The position numbers were made by a program, and so were the translations under genes. A model generated the notes under the pieces. It ran no database searches. It was not told where the DNA came from and saw only the letters and a list, made by a program, of their open reading frames with translations. A stretch of 64,000 nt of DNA, from NCBI RefSeq assembly GCF_009601685.2, contig NZ_CP045701.2:3782001-3846000 (forward strand). Reading direction: 5' to 3'. Numbering within the stretch: position 1 is the stretch's first letter; every line of letters begins with the position of its first letter. The stretch is from Pseudomonas brassicacearum. GTDB lineage: Bacteria; Pseudomonadota; Gammaproteobacteria; Pseudomonadales; Pseudomonadaceae. Positions 43,269-52,567 of the stretch are shown here, piece after piece.

Positions 43269-44552
43269 GGACAACCGCACAGCCAACGCTGCCAACGTCA
43301 CCAGCAACACCGGCAGCGTCAGCACGATCCCGACCTTGAAGTAATACCCCCAGCTGATCTGGATGTTCTTGCGCGCCAGCACATGCAGCCACAGCAAAGT
43401 CGCCAGGCTGCCTATCGGGGTGATTTTCGGGCCCAGGTCGCTGCCGATGACGTTGGCGTAGATCATCGCCTCCTTCACCACTCCGGTGGCCTGGCTGGCG
43501 TCGATGGACAAGGCGCCGATCAGCACCGTCGGCAAATTGTTCATGGCCGATGAGAGCAACGCCGTCAACACGCCAGTGCCCATGGCCGCGCCCCACACGC
43601 CATATTCGGCGAAGCCGTCGAGCCAATGGGCCAGGTAGCCGGTCAAGCCGGCATTGCGCAGGCCATACACAACCAGGTACATGCCGAGGGAGAAAATCAC
43701 GATCTGCCACGGCGCTTCCTTCATCACCTTGCGGGTGGAAATCTTGTGGCCGCGGGCCGCGACAGCCAGCAGCAACGCCGCACAGACCGCCGAGATCGCA
43801 CTGATGGGAATCCCCAGCGGCTCCAGCGCAAAGCAGCCCAGCAGCAAGATCACCAGCACCACCCAGCCGGCATAAAACGTTGCCTGGTCGTGGATCGCCG
43901 TCGCCGGATCGTCCAATTGATGCGGGTCGTAGTCGCGCGGGATGTCGCGACGAAAGAACCACAGCAAGATCGCCAGGCTGGCCGCCACGCTGACCAGGTT
44001 CACCGGCACCATGACCGCTGCATAGCGGTTGAAACCAATGCCGAAGAAGTCCGCCGAGACAATGTTCACCAGGTTCGATACCACCAGCGGCAGGCTCGCG
44101 GTGTCGGCAATGAAACCGGCGCCCATCACGAATGCCAGGGTCGCTACCGGGGAAAAGCGCAATGCCAGCAACATCGAAATCACGATAGGCGTCAGGATCA
44201 ACGCCGCCCCGTCATTGGCAAACAGGGCCGACACCAGAGCCCCCAGCAGCACCATGAACGCAAACAGCTTGTGTCCACTGCCCTTTCCCCAACGGGCCAC
44301 ATGCAAGGCCGCCCAGGCGAAGAAGCCGGCTTCGTCCAGCAGCAGGCTGATGATGATCAGCGCGACAAACGTACCGGTGGCGTTCCAGATGATCTGCCAG
44401 ACCAGCGCAATGTCGCTGACCTGCACCACCCCGCTCAACAACGCCAGCAGCGCGCCGAGCGTCGCGCTCCAGCCGACGCCAAGCCCCTTGGGCTGCCAGA
44501 TCACCAGCGTAATGGTCAGCAGGAAAATCAACGACGCGATCAGCATGCGCAA
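43263..44552 (-). CDS. arsB: Arsenite efflux transporter ArsB
   Basis: A 429-residue polytopic protein of the ArsB family, which exports arsenite and antimonite. Strongly conserved blocks include [28 protein letters not shown], and [20 protein letters not shown], close to E. coli ArsB as I remember it. About ten to twelve hydrophobic segments are visible, beginning with [17 protein letters not shown]. No ArsR repressor, ArsC reductase or ArsA ATPase gene is adjacent; the nearest upstream gene encodes an FMN reductase. The stop codon lies in a repeat element. Confidence 0.92.
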   Translation of the reverse strand: MRMLIASLIFLLTITLVIWQPKGLGVGWSATLGALLALLSGVVQVSDIALVWQIIWNATGTFVALIIISLLLDEAGFFAWAALHVARWGKGSGHKLFAFMVLLGALVSALFANDGAALILTPIVISMLLALRFSPVATLAFVMGAGFIADTASLPLVVSNLVNIVSADFFGIGFNRYAAVMVPVNLVSVAASLAILLWFFRRDIPRDYDPHQLDDPATAIHDQATFYAGWVVLVILLLGCFALEPLGIPISAISAVCAALLLAVAARGHKISTRKVMKEAPWQIVIFSLGMYLVVYGLRNAGLTGYLAHWLDGFAEYGVWGAAMGTGVLTALLSSAMNNLPTVLIGALSIDASQATGVVKEAMIYANVIGSDLGPKITPIGSLATLLWLHVLARKNIQISWGYYFKVGIVLTLPVLLVTLAALAVRLSL

Positions 44553-44695
44553 CAGCCTTGGAAGGAGAACTGAAAAGAGGGAGTCAGGCGTGACGAAAAA
44601 CGGCCTGGTGGTGCGAAGGGGCGAATATATGGAAATTCGAATATTCAGTAAAGCGCGCAGATGAGTTGCCGATGTCGCGAGGGAGGGTTATTCCA

Positions 44696-44723
44696 CTGTG
44701 GGAGCAAGGCCTTGCTCCCACAG
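44696..44723. repeat. Family B repeat, perfect 28-base palindrome, copy 4
   Basis: CTGTGGGAGCAAGG and its exact complement meet with no loop at 44709/44710. It is the one-unit form of family B between arsB and the FMN reductase gene. It could terminate the reductase transcript, leaving arsB on its own promoter, but no T-run follows on either strand. Confidence 0.85.
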
Positions 44724-44771
44724 AAAATCACTTCGCCACAAAGGCGATTGGCTTGAAGCTGTGCGAAGAGA

Positions 44772-45329
44772 TCAAGCCTTCTTGTGTTGCTCGACCCACT
44801 GGCCGTAGGCATCGATGAACTTCTGCAGGAAAGGCCGTACCGACTCCGACAGGTTGCCCGCCTCGTCAAACGCCGTCCCGGCACCGTTCAGGTAGGCTTC
44901 CGGCTGCTGCATGCAGGGAACGTCAAGGAAGACCAGCGACTGGCGCAAATGATGGTTGGCGCCGAAACCACCGACGGCGCCCGGCGAAGCACTGATCACC
45001 GCGCCCGGCTTACCGCTCAGGCAACTCTGGCCATAGGGACGCGAACCGACGTCGATGGCATTCTTCAGCGGCGCCGGCACCGAGCGGTTGTACTCAGGCG
45101 TGACGAACAACAAGGCGTCGGCCGCGCCCACCTGCTGGCGGAATGTGGTGTAGGCTGGCGGCGGTGTTACATCGATGTCTTCGTTATAAAGTGGCAGTTC
45201 GCCAATCTCGACGATGTTCAGCTTGAGGTTGGCTGGCGCCAGGTCAGCCAGTGCCAGCGCGACCTTGCGGTTGATCGATGCCTTGCGCAGGCTGCCCACC
45301 AAAACGGCCACTGTATAGACATTACTCAT
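44772..45329 (-). CDS. NAD(P)H-dependent FMN reductase, ChrR-like
   Basis: A 185-residue flavodoxin-fold reductase of the ChrR/YieF type. The FMN phosphate loop is VGSLRKASINRK, followed by the signature TPEYNRSVPAPLKNAID and then SASPGAVGGFGANHHLRQSL. Such enzymes reduce quinones, and some reduce chromate or azo compounds. The start at 45329 (MSNVYTVAVL) is preferred over an upstream in-frame ATG. It is on the same strand as arsB; a role like ArsH (an arsenical-related flavoprotein) is only a thought, as the sequence fits ChrR better. Confidence 0.88.
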   Translation of the reverse strand: MSNVYTVAVLVGSLRKASINRKVALALADLAPANLKLNIVEIGELPLYNEDIDVTPPPAYTTFRQQVGAADALLFVTPEYNRSVPAPLKNAIDVGSRPYGQSCLSGKPGAVISASPGAVGGFGANHHLRQSLVFLDVPCMQQPEAYLNGAGTAFDEAGNLSESVRPFLQKFIDAYGQWVEQHKKA

Positions 45330-45514
45330 AAGAGGCTTCTCGACTGTCAGCTCAAAGGAGCCTGTAGTTATAGATGATCGGGGCAACAATTGGACCAGTG
45401 GAGCGACGAAAACCTGTCGGCTGGACTATTTTTTTCATGTAGGAAAACTTACCGCGCTTGACCAGGGTCTACAGAACCGCAAATCGAGTGATTTATTTCC
45501 AGAGGTTCTAAGCG

Positions 45515-45778
45515 ATGGCAGCAGTACTTGTCGGACAATTTCATGCGCGGGACGGCGAAGGTCGCGTCTATTCGGTGCATGAGTTCCAGGAATCGACCCC
45601 GTCGCCTGACGGAAACGGCAAGGAGCCTGTCACCACCTATAAGCTGGCTATCGGTGATCGAGTCAACAAACTCGACGACGGCAAATTTATTCTGGTGCAA
45701 TCTCAAATCGAATTGACGCGCGAACCGGAACCGCCACTGCAGGCGCAAACATCCACTGAAACGCAAATAGCGCTGTAA
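45515..45778 (+). CDS. Conserved hypothetical protein, 87 residues
   Basis: A small polar protein with no signal or membrane segment, beginning MAAVLVGQFHARDGEGRVYSVHEF and ending in a Pro/Gln/Thr tail. The pattern (a beta-rich core with TYKLAIGDRVNKLDDGKFILVQS) looks like a compact barrel fold. AGAGG precedes the ATG at 45515. No family name comes to mind, and its neighbours give no hint of function. Confidence 0.65.
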   Translation: MAAVLVGQFHARDGEGRVYSVHEFQESTPSPDGNGKEPVTTYKLAIGDRVNKLDDGKFILVQSQIELTREPEPPLQAQTSTETQIAL

Positions 45779-45865
45779 CCAATTGGTTATGAGCAGAAGT
45801 CATGCCCGGACTTGGGTTAGGATTCAGCCACTTGATGGCTCACCCGCCGAACATGGACTTCTTGC

Positions 45866-46759
45866 ATGCGTTTACGCCACATCGAAGTGATCCAGGCGCT
45901 GTTGCAAACCGGCCACCTCGGCACGGCGGCCGAATGGCTGCAACTGCCGGTGGCGGAGGTCGAGGCGATCCTGCGCGATGCCGAGGCCCAGTTGGGCTTC
46001 ATGCTCTTTGCCAGCGTGCGCGGGCGTTTGCAGGCCACCCGGGAAACCCTTGAACTGCGCGAAGGCATCACGCGGGTGTACGACACCCTCGAACCGGTGC
46101 AGCGCCTGGCCAGCAGCCTGAAACTCTATCAAGCGCCGCCCTTGCGTATTATCTGCACCCCGCCGCTGGCCCAGCAATTGTTACCCCAGAGCATCGCTGC
46201 CTTGCGTCGCCGCCATCCGGATGCACCTTGCACCCTGCTCAGCCAACCGACCCGCGACATCGTCCACAGCCTGCTGTTGCGTGAAAGCGACCTGGGCCTG
46301 AGCTTGCACGATCCCGAACACCCCGACATTCATTGCCAGACGATCGCCCAAGGCAAGCTGCAATTGCTGGCACCCCACGGCTGGCTGCAACCACGGCAGA
46401 AATACATTTCACTCCAGGACCTGGCGGGCCAGCCATTGATAGGCCTGGATGGCCATGACCCGCTGAGCCCTGCGTTCGAGCATAAACTGGCGGCGTTGCG
46501 ACCGGCACCGATGATCCAGATCCGCGTCCAGACCCATCAAATGATGCGCGCCATGGTCGAGGCCGGCGAAGGTCTTGCCATCGTCGACCCGTTCACTGCC
46601 TCCGGTGCCAAGGGCAGTGGCCTGGACGTCTGCCCGGTATCGCCCGCCATTGCGATTGGCCTCTATGCCCTGAGCCTGAACGGCACGCCGCCCTCACCCG
46701 CCCTCCAATCGCTGCTGGAACGGGTTACGGAACAAGCCGAGGCGTTGTTGAGCCACTGA
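45866..46759 (+). CDS. LysR-family transcriptional regulator
   Basis: A 297-residue regulator with an N-terminal helix-turn-helix (1-60: RHIEVIQALLQTGHLGTAAE, then LQLPVAEVEAILRDAE) that is somewhat divergent from the LysR consensus. A periplasmic-binding-protein-like effector domain follows from about 90. The start is the ATG at 45866. LysR proteins usually control a divergent neighbour, but none is present; it converges on the GNAT gene, overlapping it by 35 bases. Its target is unknown. Confidence 0.85.
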   Translation: MRLRHIEVIQALLQTGHLGTAAEWLQLPVAEVEAILRDAEAQLGFMLFASVRGRLQATRETLELREGITRVYDTLEPVQRLASSLKLYQAPPLRIICTPPLAQQLLPQSIAALRRRHPDAPCTLLSQPTRDIVHSLLLRESDLGLSLHDPEHPDIHCQTIAQGKLQLLAPHGWLQPRQKYISLQDLAGQPLIGLDGHDPLSPAFEHKLAALRPAPMIQIRVQTHQMMRAMVEAGEGLAIVDPFTASGAKGSGLDVCPVSPAIAIGLYALSLNGTPPSPALQSLLERVTEQAEALLSH

Positions 46760-47339
46760 TCGACATGCCCAGCGGATCGTCGAACAACCGGTACCAGAAC
46801 AACGCCACTTCAGCGGTATGCCGGTCAATGCCGCGATAGCGCAGGTGATCGATACCGCCAAGCACGTAACCGCAACGCTCATAGAGCCGGCACGCACCCA
46901 GATTGTTGTTCTGGGTCTCGAGCATGATGCCCGGCAGTTTTTTCTTGCGGCTCCAGAACTGGGCGACATCGAGCAACGCCTTGGCCACCCCATGGCGACG
47001 GGCCGGGGCGTGTACCGCCAACTCGTCGATGTGGGCATAGCCGTTCCAGTTGGTACTGACCACCAGATGCCCCACGGGCTGGTCATCGAGATAAGCCATG
47101 AAGATCTCGCTGTCCGGGGCGTCGCGAAAACTGCTGAACTCCTCGGGATCGATGCCATAGCACTTGCGATAGGGAACAATGGGCGTCACCGGCCACTGGC
47201 CGACGGGCCGGCCGATCTGCGCCGTCGCGTAATCGCTGACTTCGAAACTGAAATCACTGCCCCAGATATAGGCGGCAAAGCCGTCATCGACGACGCGCAC
47301 CGACAAGCCGGGGTGCTTGGGATTCATGACCGGTTGCAT
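46725..47339 (-). CDS. GNAT-family N-acetyltransferase
   Basis: A 204-residue acetyl-CoA-dependent acetyltransferase. The acetyl-CoA loop is visible as HAPARRHGVAKALLDVAQFW (a Q/RxxGxG/A-like motif), preceded by IDELAV and followed by ETQNNNLGACRLYERCGYV. The N-terminal third is extra to the core fold. The start at 47339 (MQPVMNPKH) is the best guess; the ATG at 47324 is also possible. It converges with the LysR gene. The substrate is not predictable. Confidence 0.82.
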   Translation of the reverse strand: MQPVMNPKHPGLSVRVVDDGFAAYIWGSDFSFEVSDYATAQIGRPVGQWPVTPIVPYRKCYGIDPEEFSSFRDAPDSEIFMAYLDDQPVGHLVVSTNWNGYAHIDELAVHAPARRHGVAKALLDVAQFWSRKKKLPGIMLETQNNNLGACRLYERCGYVLGGIDHLRYRGIDRHTAEVALFWYRLFDDPLGMSISGSTTPRLVP

Positions 47340-47556
47340 ACTGGGGAAGGTCCTCATTCCTTGAGGCAACCAACGGCGTGGTGCCATCCATTGCCCTTGT
47401 CTTTCAAGTCTTCACACATCAAGCGGGATCCGTGGACTGCCCGTTACCTCAGGGTAGAAGGTCGTGGCGATTGTGGCGAGAAATGAACGATGGATGCAGT
47501 AGCCCACTTAAGGCTGAATGAATCATTGTGGCCAGAGATTGTTCCCGCTGCCCTCT

Positions 47557-47656
47557 GTAGGAGCTGCCGAAGGCTGCGATCTTTTCCCTGACCATTGAGT
47601 CTCTCAAGTGAAAGATCAAAAGATCGCAGCCTCGCTTCGCTCGACAGCTCCTACAG
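47557..47656. repeat. Family A repeat, copy 8
   Basis: A compact copy with no expansion: GTAGGAGCTGCCGAAGGCTG at the left, TGCGATCTTTT, centre GAGTCTCTCAAG, AAAGATCGCAGCCTCG, and GACAGCTCCTACAG at the right. It lies 15 bases beyond the dnaQ stop and may act as its transcript end. Confidence 0.85.
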
Positions 47657-47671
47657 GGCCCTTTCCAGAGT

Positions 47672-48436
47672 TCATCCGTGCGAAGCGGCCTGCGACTCGG
47701 CCAACTGCGTCCACAATGCCGGAGCACCTGCGGACTTGGCGATGGCTTCCAGACGCGCGGCATGTTCGGCCAGGTCGCTTTCGCTGGCACGGATGATCCG
47801 CGATGGCTGGCGGTCAGCGGGCAAACGGCGGATTTCCGTGGCCTGGTTGCCAGAGCCTTCGCCAGTACCGTTACCGTCCGAGGCGTTACCGGCCAGGGAC
47901 AGGCTGGTCTGGCCGCCGGTCATGGTCAGGTAGACGTCGGCCAGGATCTCGGAGTCGAGCAAGGCGCCGTGCAGTTCACGACCGGAGTTGTCGACGCCGT
48001 AGCGCTTGCACAAGGCGTCGAGGCTGTTGCGCTGCCCAGGATGGCGTTCCCGGGCCATCATCAAGGTATCGAGGATGGTGCAATGCTGGGTAATGTCGGC
48101 CCGGTCGTGCTGGCCCATCAGGGCAAATTCGTTGTTGATGAACCCGACGTCGAACGCCGCATTATGGATGATCAACTGCGCGCCTTGGATGAATTCGAAG
48201 AACTCATCGGCCACTTCGGCGAAGCGCGGCTTGCCCACCAAAAACTCGTTGGTGATGCCGTGCACGCCGATGGCGCCCTCGTCACTTTCGCGATCCGGTT
48301 GCAGGTAAACGTGGAAATGGCGACCGGTCAGGCGCCGGCCGATCAGCTCGACACAACCGATTTCAATGATCCGGTGACCATCGGTCACCGGCATGCCGGT
48401 GGTTTCGGTATCCAGTACTACAGATCTGTTGGCCAT
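47672..48436 (-). CDS. dnaQ: DNA polymerase III epsilon subunit (proofreading exonuclease)
   Basis: A 254-residue 3'-5' exonuclease that proofreads for DNA polymerase III. The DEDDh active site is complete: D9 and E11 in DTETTG, D96 in HNAAFDVGF, H156 and D161 in HGALLDSE. QTSLSL at 176-181 matches the beta-clamp-binding motif after the catalytic domain, and the C-terminal tail (from about 200) should bind the alpha subunit. The gene follows rnhA on the same strand, as in E. coli where they are adjacent. Confidence 0.96.
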   Translation of the reverse strand: MANRSVVLDTETTGMPVTDGHRIIEIGCVELIGRRLTGRHFHVYLQPDRESDEGAIGVHGITNEFLVGKPRFAEVADEFFEFIQGAQLIIHNAAFDVGFINNEFALMGQHDRADITQHCTILDTLMMARERHPGQRNSLDALCKRYGVDNSGRELHGALLDSEILADVYLTMTGGQTSLSLAGNASDGNGTGEGSGNQATEIRRLPADRQPSRIIRASESDLAEHAARLEAIAKSAGAPALWTQLAESQAASHG

Positions 48437-48555
48437 CAGTGTTCAGTTCCCAGCGGACATGCTTGCAAAGGCGCGGATGTTAACACGCTCTTGTGGCAAG
48501 GGGATTTACCTGAGAGCCAGGCTCGTGGAAGCAGATGATGAGCGAGAGCAAACAC

Positions 48556-48644
48556 TGTGGGAGCAAAGCTTGCTCGCGATGAAGATCATGCGCTCTTGCA
48601 GGAAAACCGGGGCGCCTGTGTCGCGAGCAAGCTTTGCTCCCACA
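48556..48644. repeat. Family B repeat, perfect 24-base inverted arms, copy 5
   Basis: TGTGGGAGCAAAGCTTGCTC plus GCGA at 48556-48579 is exactly inverted at 48621-48644 across a 41-base spacer. This is the typical REPIN layout of two inverted REP units. It sits between rnhA and dnaQ, within what is otherwise a same-strand cluster. Confidence 0.9.
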
Positions 48645-48679
48645 CAAGCGCCTCGCCATAGGAGGTACATCCGGCTGAA

Positions 48680-49132
48680 TCAGGCCTGCTTGTAGCCCCG
48701 AACCTCATCGACCCCACGATTGGCCAACTGGTCGGCGCGTTCGTTGCCGTGGTGGCCGATGTGGCCGCGCACCCATTTCCAAGTGACGTTGTGGCGGTTG
48801 ACCTGCTCATCCAGCAGCTTCCAGAGGTCGGCATTTTTCACCGGTTCCTTCGCCGCCGTCTTCCAGCCGCGCTTTTTCCAGTTCGCCATCCACTCGTTGA
48901 TGCCTTTCATGACGTACTGCGAGTCGGTCACCAGCAGCACATCGCAGGGCCGCTTGAGCTCTTCCAGGCCACGGATCGCACCCATCAGTTCCATGCGATT
49001 GTTGGTGGTATTGGTTTCGCCGCCCCAGAGTTCCTTCTCCACGCCCTTGCACACCAGCAACGCGCCCCAGCCGCCCGGACCGGGGTTGCCTTTGCAGGCG
49101 CCATCAGTGAAGAGTTCTACGCTATCGCTCAT
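48680..49132 (-). CDS. rnhA: Ribonuclease HI
   Basis: A 150-residue enzyme that cuts the RNA strand of RNA-DNA hybrids, acting in replication and R-loop removal. The catalytic residues D10, E48 and D70 are in place ([26 protein letters not shown]), and a late [11 protein letters not shown] block carries the fourth carboxylate. Length and sequence are standard. It lies 86 bases downstream of the methyltransferase gene and upstream of dnaQ. Confidence 0.96.
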   Translation of the reverse strand: MSDSVELFTDGACKGNPGPGGWGALLVCKGVEKELWGGETNTTNNRMELMGAIRGLEELKRPCDVLLVTDSQYVMKGINEWMANWKKRGWKTAAKEPVKNADLWKLLDEQVNRHNVTWKWVRGHIGHHGNERADQLANRGVDEVRGYKQA

Positions 49133-49218
49133 GCCAATCTATCCAGAAAAAATGCAAAGGCCCGCCGATCGGCCCGACAACACGCGCGGCCCGATACCGG
49201 CAAGACCATCGAAAAAGG

Positions 49219-49977
49219 TTACGGCCCGATGTGGCGACGATTGACCTTGGCCATTGGCAAGGGAATCAGTTTGCCCATCGGCTCGCGTCGCGCCTGGCGC
49301 ACCGGGCGCAGCCCGACCGCGATCTTGCGCGCCACCAATAGGTAGAAGCCGCCGCCGGACAGCTGCCAGTCACCGGCCTTGCGCTCCCAGCCGGCCAGGC
49401 GCGCCTGCCACTTGGGCGATGCAAGCGGCGGACGATAGCACCCGAAGCGGCGTTTCTCCAGCGCAAAGCCCAGCAGGTTGAGCCAGTCGCCAACCCTCGA
49501 CGCCGAGATGCAGCGGGCCTGGCGCAAGGCGTCATGAGCAAAGACATGACGCAAGCCCCAAGCGCTCCAGGGGTTGATGCCGATGATCAACAGGTGCCCG
49601 CCGGGGCGCACGCTGCTGGCGGCTTCACGCAACAAACCGTGGGGCGACAGGCAGAAATCCAGGCCGTGCTGCATGACCACCACGTCGGCGGCATGTTCGC
49701 TCAACGGCCAGGCCTGCTCCTCGCAGACGATTTCCACCCCGGGCAACGGCGCCCCCAGGCGCACGTTGCGCTGGACTTGCGGTGCCGACGGCGGCGTCTG
49801 CGCCGAAGGTCCGTAGTGCACCAGATAGCCGCCGAAGAACCGGCCCAACTCGTCTTCGAGCATGTGCCGTTCTTCTTCCAGCAAAAATTGCCCGACAGGG
49901 CCGGACAGCCATTCACGGGCGGCACTGATCAACGCCAACCAGTCAGGATCAGCCTGAGCGAACGCTTCATCGGTCAT
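49219..49977 (-). CDS. SAM-dependent methyltransferase-like protein
   Basis: A 252-residue protein of the class I methyltransferase type, in the position occupied by yafS between gloB and rnhA in E. coli. The middle part fits the fold ([12 protein letters not shown], then [20 protein letters not shown]), though the usual glycine-rich SAM loop near the N-terminus is not obvious. The start at 49977 (MTDEAFAQ) is preferred over an ATG 12 bases upstream. It is divergent from gloB. The substrate is unknown. Confidence 0.82.
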   Translation of the reverse strand: MTDEAFAQADPDWLALISAAREWLSGPVGQFLLEEERHMLEDELGRFFGGYLVHYGPSAQTPPSAPQVQRNVRLGAPLPGVEIVCEEQAWPLSEHAADVVVMQHGLDFCLSPHGLLREAASSVRPGGHLLIIGINPWSAWGLRHVFAHDALRQARCISASRVGDWLNLLGFALEKRRFGCYRPPLASPKWQARLAGWERKAGDWQLSGGGFYLLVARKIAVGLRPVRQARREPMGKLIPLPMAKVNRRHIGP

Positions 49978-50042
49978 TGCATTCTCCAACGCGTCAGGAA
50001 GTTCTAAGATGCGCCTTTGTTTTCCGCTTGGCGAATTCCGCG

Positions 50043-50810
50043 ATGATACAGATCAGTGCCCTGCCCGCATTCACCGATAACTACATCTGGTTGTTACAGG
50101 ATCACTCTACCCAACGGTGCGCCGTGGTCGACCCGGGTGACGCCGCGCCGGTGCAGGCCTGGCTCGAGGCCCATCCGGGCTGGGTCCTGAGCGACATCTT
50201 GATCACCCACCATCATCATGATCACGTCGGCGGCGTCCAGGTACTGAAAAATGCGACGAACGCCACCGTCCATGGCCCGGCCAGCGAAAACATCCCGGCG
50301 CGGGACAAGGCCCTGCATGACAACGACAAGGTCAGCGTGCTCGGCTGGGACTTCGATGTCTACGCCGTGCCTGGCCATACGCTGGGGCACATCGCCTACT
50401 ACCACCACGGCCTGCTGTTCTGTGGCGACACCCTGTTCGCTGCCGGTTGCGGCCGGCTCTTCGAAGGCACGCCTGCGCAAATGCACCACTCGCTCAGTCG
50501 CCTCGCCGCCCTGCCTGAAGATACGCTGATCTACTGCACCCATGAATATACCCTCAGCAACCTGAAATTCGCGGCCGCCGTGGAGCCAGGCAATCCGGAC
50601 ATCGCCGCCCGCCTGGAAAAAGTCAGCCGACAACGCAGCGAAGGCATCATGACACTGCCCTCGACCCTGGCCCTGGAAAAACTCACCAACCCGTTCCTGC
50701 GCACGACTGAAACATCCGTTAAACAAAAAGCAGACGAACGGAATGGCCAGCGAAACCAGACGCCAAGTGAGGTTTTTGCGGCCTTGAGAGCTTGGAAAGA
50801 TAAGTTCTAA
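50043..50810 (+). CDS. gloB: Hydroxyacylglutathione hydrolase (glyoxalase II)
   Basis: A 255-residue metallo-beta-lactamase-fold enzyme that hydrolyses S-lactoylglutathione to lactate and glutathione, the second step of methylglyoxal detoxification. The binuclear metal motif THHHHDH is at 55-61, with further ligands in [15 protein letters not shown] and CTHEYT. The ATG at 50043 gives the standard N-terminus [16 protein letters not shown]. The longer frame begins inside the divergent promoter region and is rejected. It is followed by mltD on the same strand, as in many gammaproteobacteria. Confidence 0.95.
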   Translation: MIQISALPAFTDNYIWLLQDHSTQRCAVVDPGDAAPVQAWLEAHPGWVLSDILITHHHHDHVGGVQVLKNATNATVHGPASENIPARDKALHDNDKVSVLGWDFDVYAVPGHTLGHIAYYHHGLLFCGDTLFAAGCGRLFEGTPAQMHHSLSRLAALPEDTLIYCTHEYTLSNLKFAAAVEPGNPDIAARLEKVSRQRSEGIMTLPSTLALEKLTNPFLRTTETSVKQKADERNGQRNQTPSEVFAALRAWKDKF

Positions 50811-50909
50811 GGCAGCTATCGCTTGATACAAAAATTCTGAAAGGTTGACCTGCTGGGGTGCGCTTCCTAGAATCGGCCGACATTTTTGCCCGGAACTTAC
50901 TTCCAGCCA

Positions 50910-52358
50910 ATGTCGTCATCTATACGTAGGTCCGTCCAGTCAGACACTTTGACCCGCTTGGCTCAAGCCATCGCGGTGGCTGTGTCAGCCACATTGGCGG
51001 GCTGCCAGAGCACGAGCCAGCTGCCGCAGACCGACGCGGCCCATACGCCGAATATCGCCGCTCGCGCCAAGCAGAAGCCGCTATGGCTCAGTGAAAAACC
51101 CAGCCCCCAAGTACCCCAGGATGTCTGGGAGCGCATGCGCCAGGGCTTCCAGCTGCAGGAAACGGCCGGCGTCAACCCGCGTATCGAGCAACAGCGCCTG
51201 TGGTTCGCCAGCAACCCCTCCTTCCTGGAAAACGCCGGCGAGCGCGGCAGCCTGTACATTCATTACATCGTCGAACGCCTCGAAGAGCGCAACATGCCGC
51301 TGGAGCTGGCGCTGCTGCCGGTGATCGAGAGTGCCTACAACCCCATGGCCTATTCCCGGGCCAACGCAGTGGGCCTGTGGCAATTCATCCCGTCCACGGG
51401 GCGTTACTTCAACCTGCGCCAGACCCGCTTTTATGACGGGCGTCGCGATATCACCGCCTCCACCACGGCCGCCCTGGACTACCTGACGCGCCTGCACGAC
51501 ATGTTCAACGGTGACTGGTTGCTGGCGCTGGCAGCCTACAACGCCGGCGAAGGCACGGTCAGCCGCGCCATCGAGCGCAACGAGAAGCTTGGCCTGCCCA
51601 CCGACTACTGGAACCTGCCGCTGCCCAGCGAGACCCAGGCCTATGTGCCAAAGTTGCTGGCGCTGTCCCAGGTGGTGCTCTCGCCCGAAGCCTATGGCGT
51701 GAACCTCAACCCGATCGCCAACGAACCGTATTTCCAGGTCGTCGAGATCAACCAGCGCATGGACCTGTCCAAGGTCGCCGCCGTGGCCAACATCGACGAA
51801 GACGAGTTGTTCCAGCTCAACCCGGCCTTCAAGCAGCGCACCACCATCGATGGCCCCCAGCACCTGCTGGTGCCAACGTCCAAGGCCCAGTTGCTGGCCG
51901 CCAGCCTGTCGACCATGCGCCCGGAAGAACTGATCAGCCAGCGCTCGCCCAAGCCGGTGTTTGAATCGACCGACGACAGCGACTTGGCAGGTGCAAGACG
52001 CACCTACCGCGTCAAGCGCGGCGACAACCTCGGCCAGATCGCCAAGGCCAACAACGTCCGGACCAAGGACTTGCAACGCTGGAACAAGCTGCGTGGCAGC
52101 AAGCTCAAGATCGGCCAGACCCTGGTGATGCTGGACGCCACGCCCACCAAGGCCAAAGGCAAGCGCATCAGCACCGTGGTGGCCGCCAATACCAAGGGCA
52201 AGAAGAAGCAAACCCAATACAAGGTCAAGCAGGGTGATTCGTTGTACGTCGTCGCCAAGCGCTTCAACGTGGAAATGCAGCACCTCAAGCGCTGGAACCC
52301 GCGGATGGGCAAGGCACTCAAGCCTGGGCAGATGCTGACGGTCTATTCCCCGCATTGA
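50910..52358 (+). CDS. mltD: Membrane-bound lytic murein transglycosylase D
   Basis: A 482-residue outer-membrane lipoprotein that cleaves peptidoglycan. The signal peptide ends in a lipobox LAGC with C32 as the lipidated residue. The SLT domain carries the catalytic glutamate in VIESAYNPMAYS, then AVGLWQFIPSTGR and AAYNAGEGTV. Two LysM domains follow at the C-terminus (YRVKRGDNLGQIAKANNV and YKVKQGDSLYVVAKRFNV starts). The start at 50910 is chosen for the signal peptide; upstream in-frame codons add nothing. It lies 100 bases after gloB. Confidence 0.94.
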   Translation: MSSSIRRSVQSDTLTRLAQAIAVAVSATLAGCQSTSQLPQTDAAHTPNIAARAKQKPLWLSEKPSPQVPQDVWERMRQGFQLQETAGVNPRIEQQRLWFASNPSFLENAGERGSLYIHYIVERLEERNMPLELALLPVIESAYNPMAYSRANAVGLWQFIPSTGRYFNLRQTRFYDGRRDITASTTAALDYLTRLHDMFNGDWLLALAAYNAGEGTVSRAIERNEKLGLPTDYWNLPLPSETQAYVPKLLALSQVVLSPEAYGVNLNPIANEPYFQVVEINQRMDLSKVAAVANIDEDELFQLNPAFKQRTTIDGPQHLLVPTSKAQLLAASLSTMRPEELISQRSPKPVFESTDDSDLAGARRTYRVKRGDNLGQIAKANNVRTKDLQRWNKLRGSKLKIGQTLVMLDATPTKAKGKRISTVVAANTKGKKKQTQYKVKQGDSLYVVAKRFNVEMQHLKRWNPRMGKALKPGQMLTVYSPH

Positions 52359-52392
52359 CACCGGGGCACCTGTAACCAGGGACTGGGTTGTT

Positions 52393-52489
52393 GTAGGAGC
52401 TGGCGAAGCCTGCGATCTTTTGATCTTTCGCTTGATATTTAAGTGTCTGGGGAAAGATCGCAGCCTCGCTGCGCTCGACAGCTCCTACA
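52393..52489. repeat. Family A repeat, copy 9
   Basis: A compact copy: GTAGGAGCTGGCGAAG, GCCTGCGATCTTTTG, an AAGTGTCTGG centre, AAAGATCGCAGCCTCG, and GACAGCTCCTACA. It lies 35 bases after the mltD stop and about 80 before the first solute-binding protein. Confidence 0.85.
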
Positions 52490-52567
52490 ACCCCGCCTTT
52501 TTCCTGCCGATACAAGCTGTTACTGTACAGGCCATAAAGCCCAAGCCGCCTGGATCGGATCTCAGAC

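Noticed and set aside
44696..44723. Perfect palindrome considered as an ArsR operator for arsB
   Set aside because: It is a family B repeat core found elsewhere in the window in unrelated contexts, and it has no resemblance to the AT-rich ArsR sites I know of.
52517..52530. CTG-N8-CAG palindrome upstream of the first YejA-like gene considered as a LexA box
   Set aside because: LexA sites need ten bases between CTG and CAG; here there are eight, and the gene has no SOS connection.
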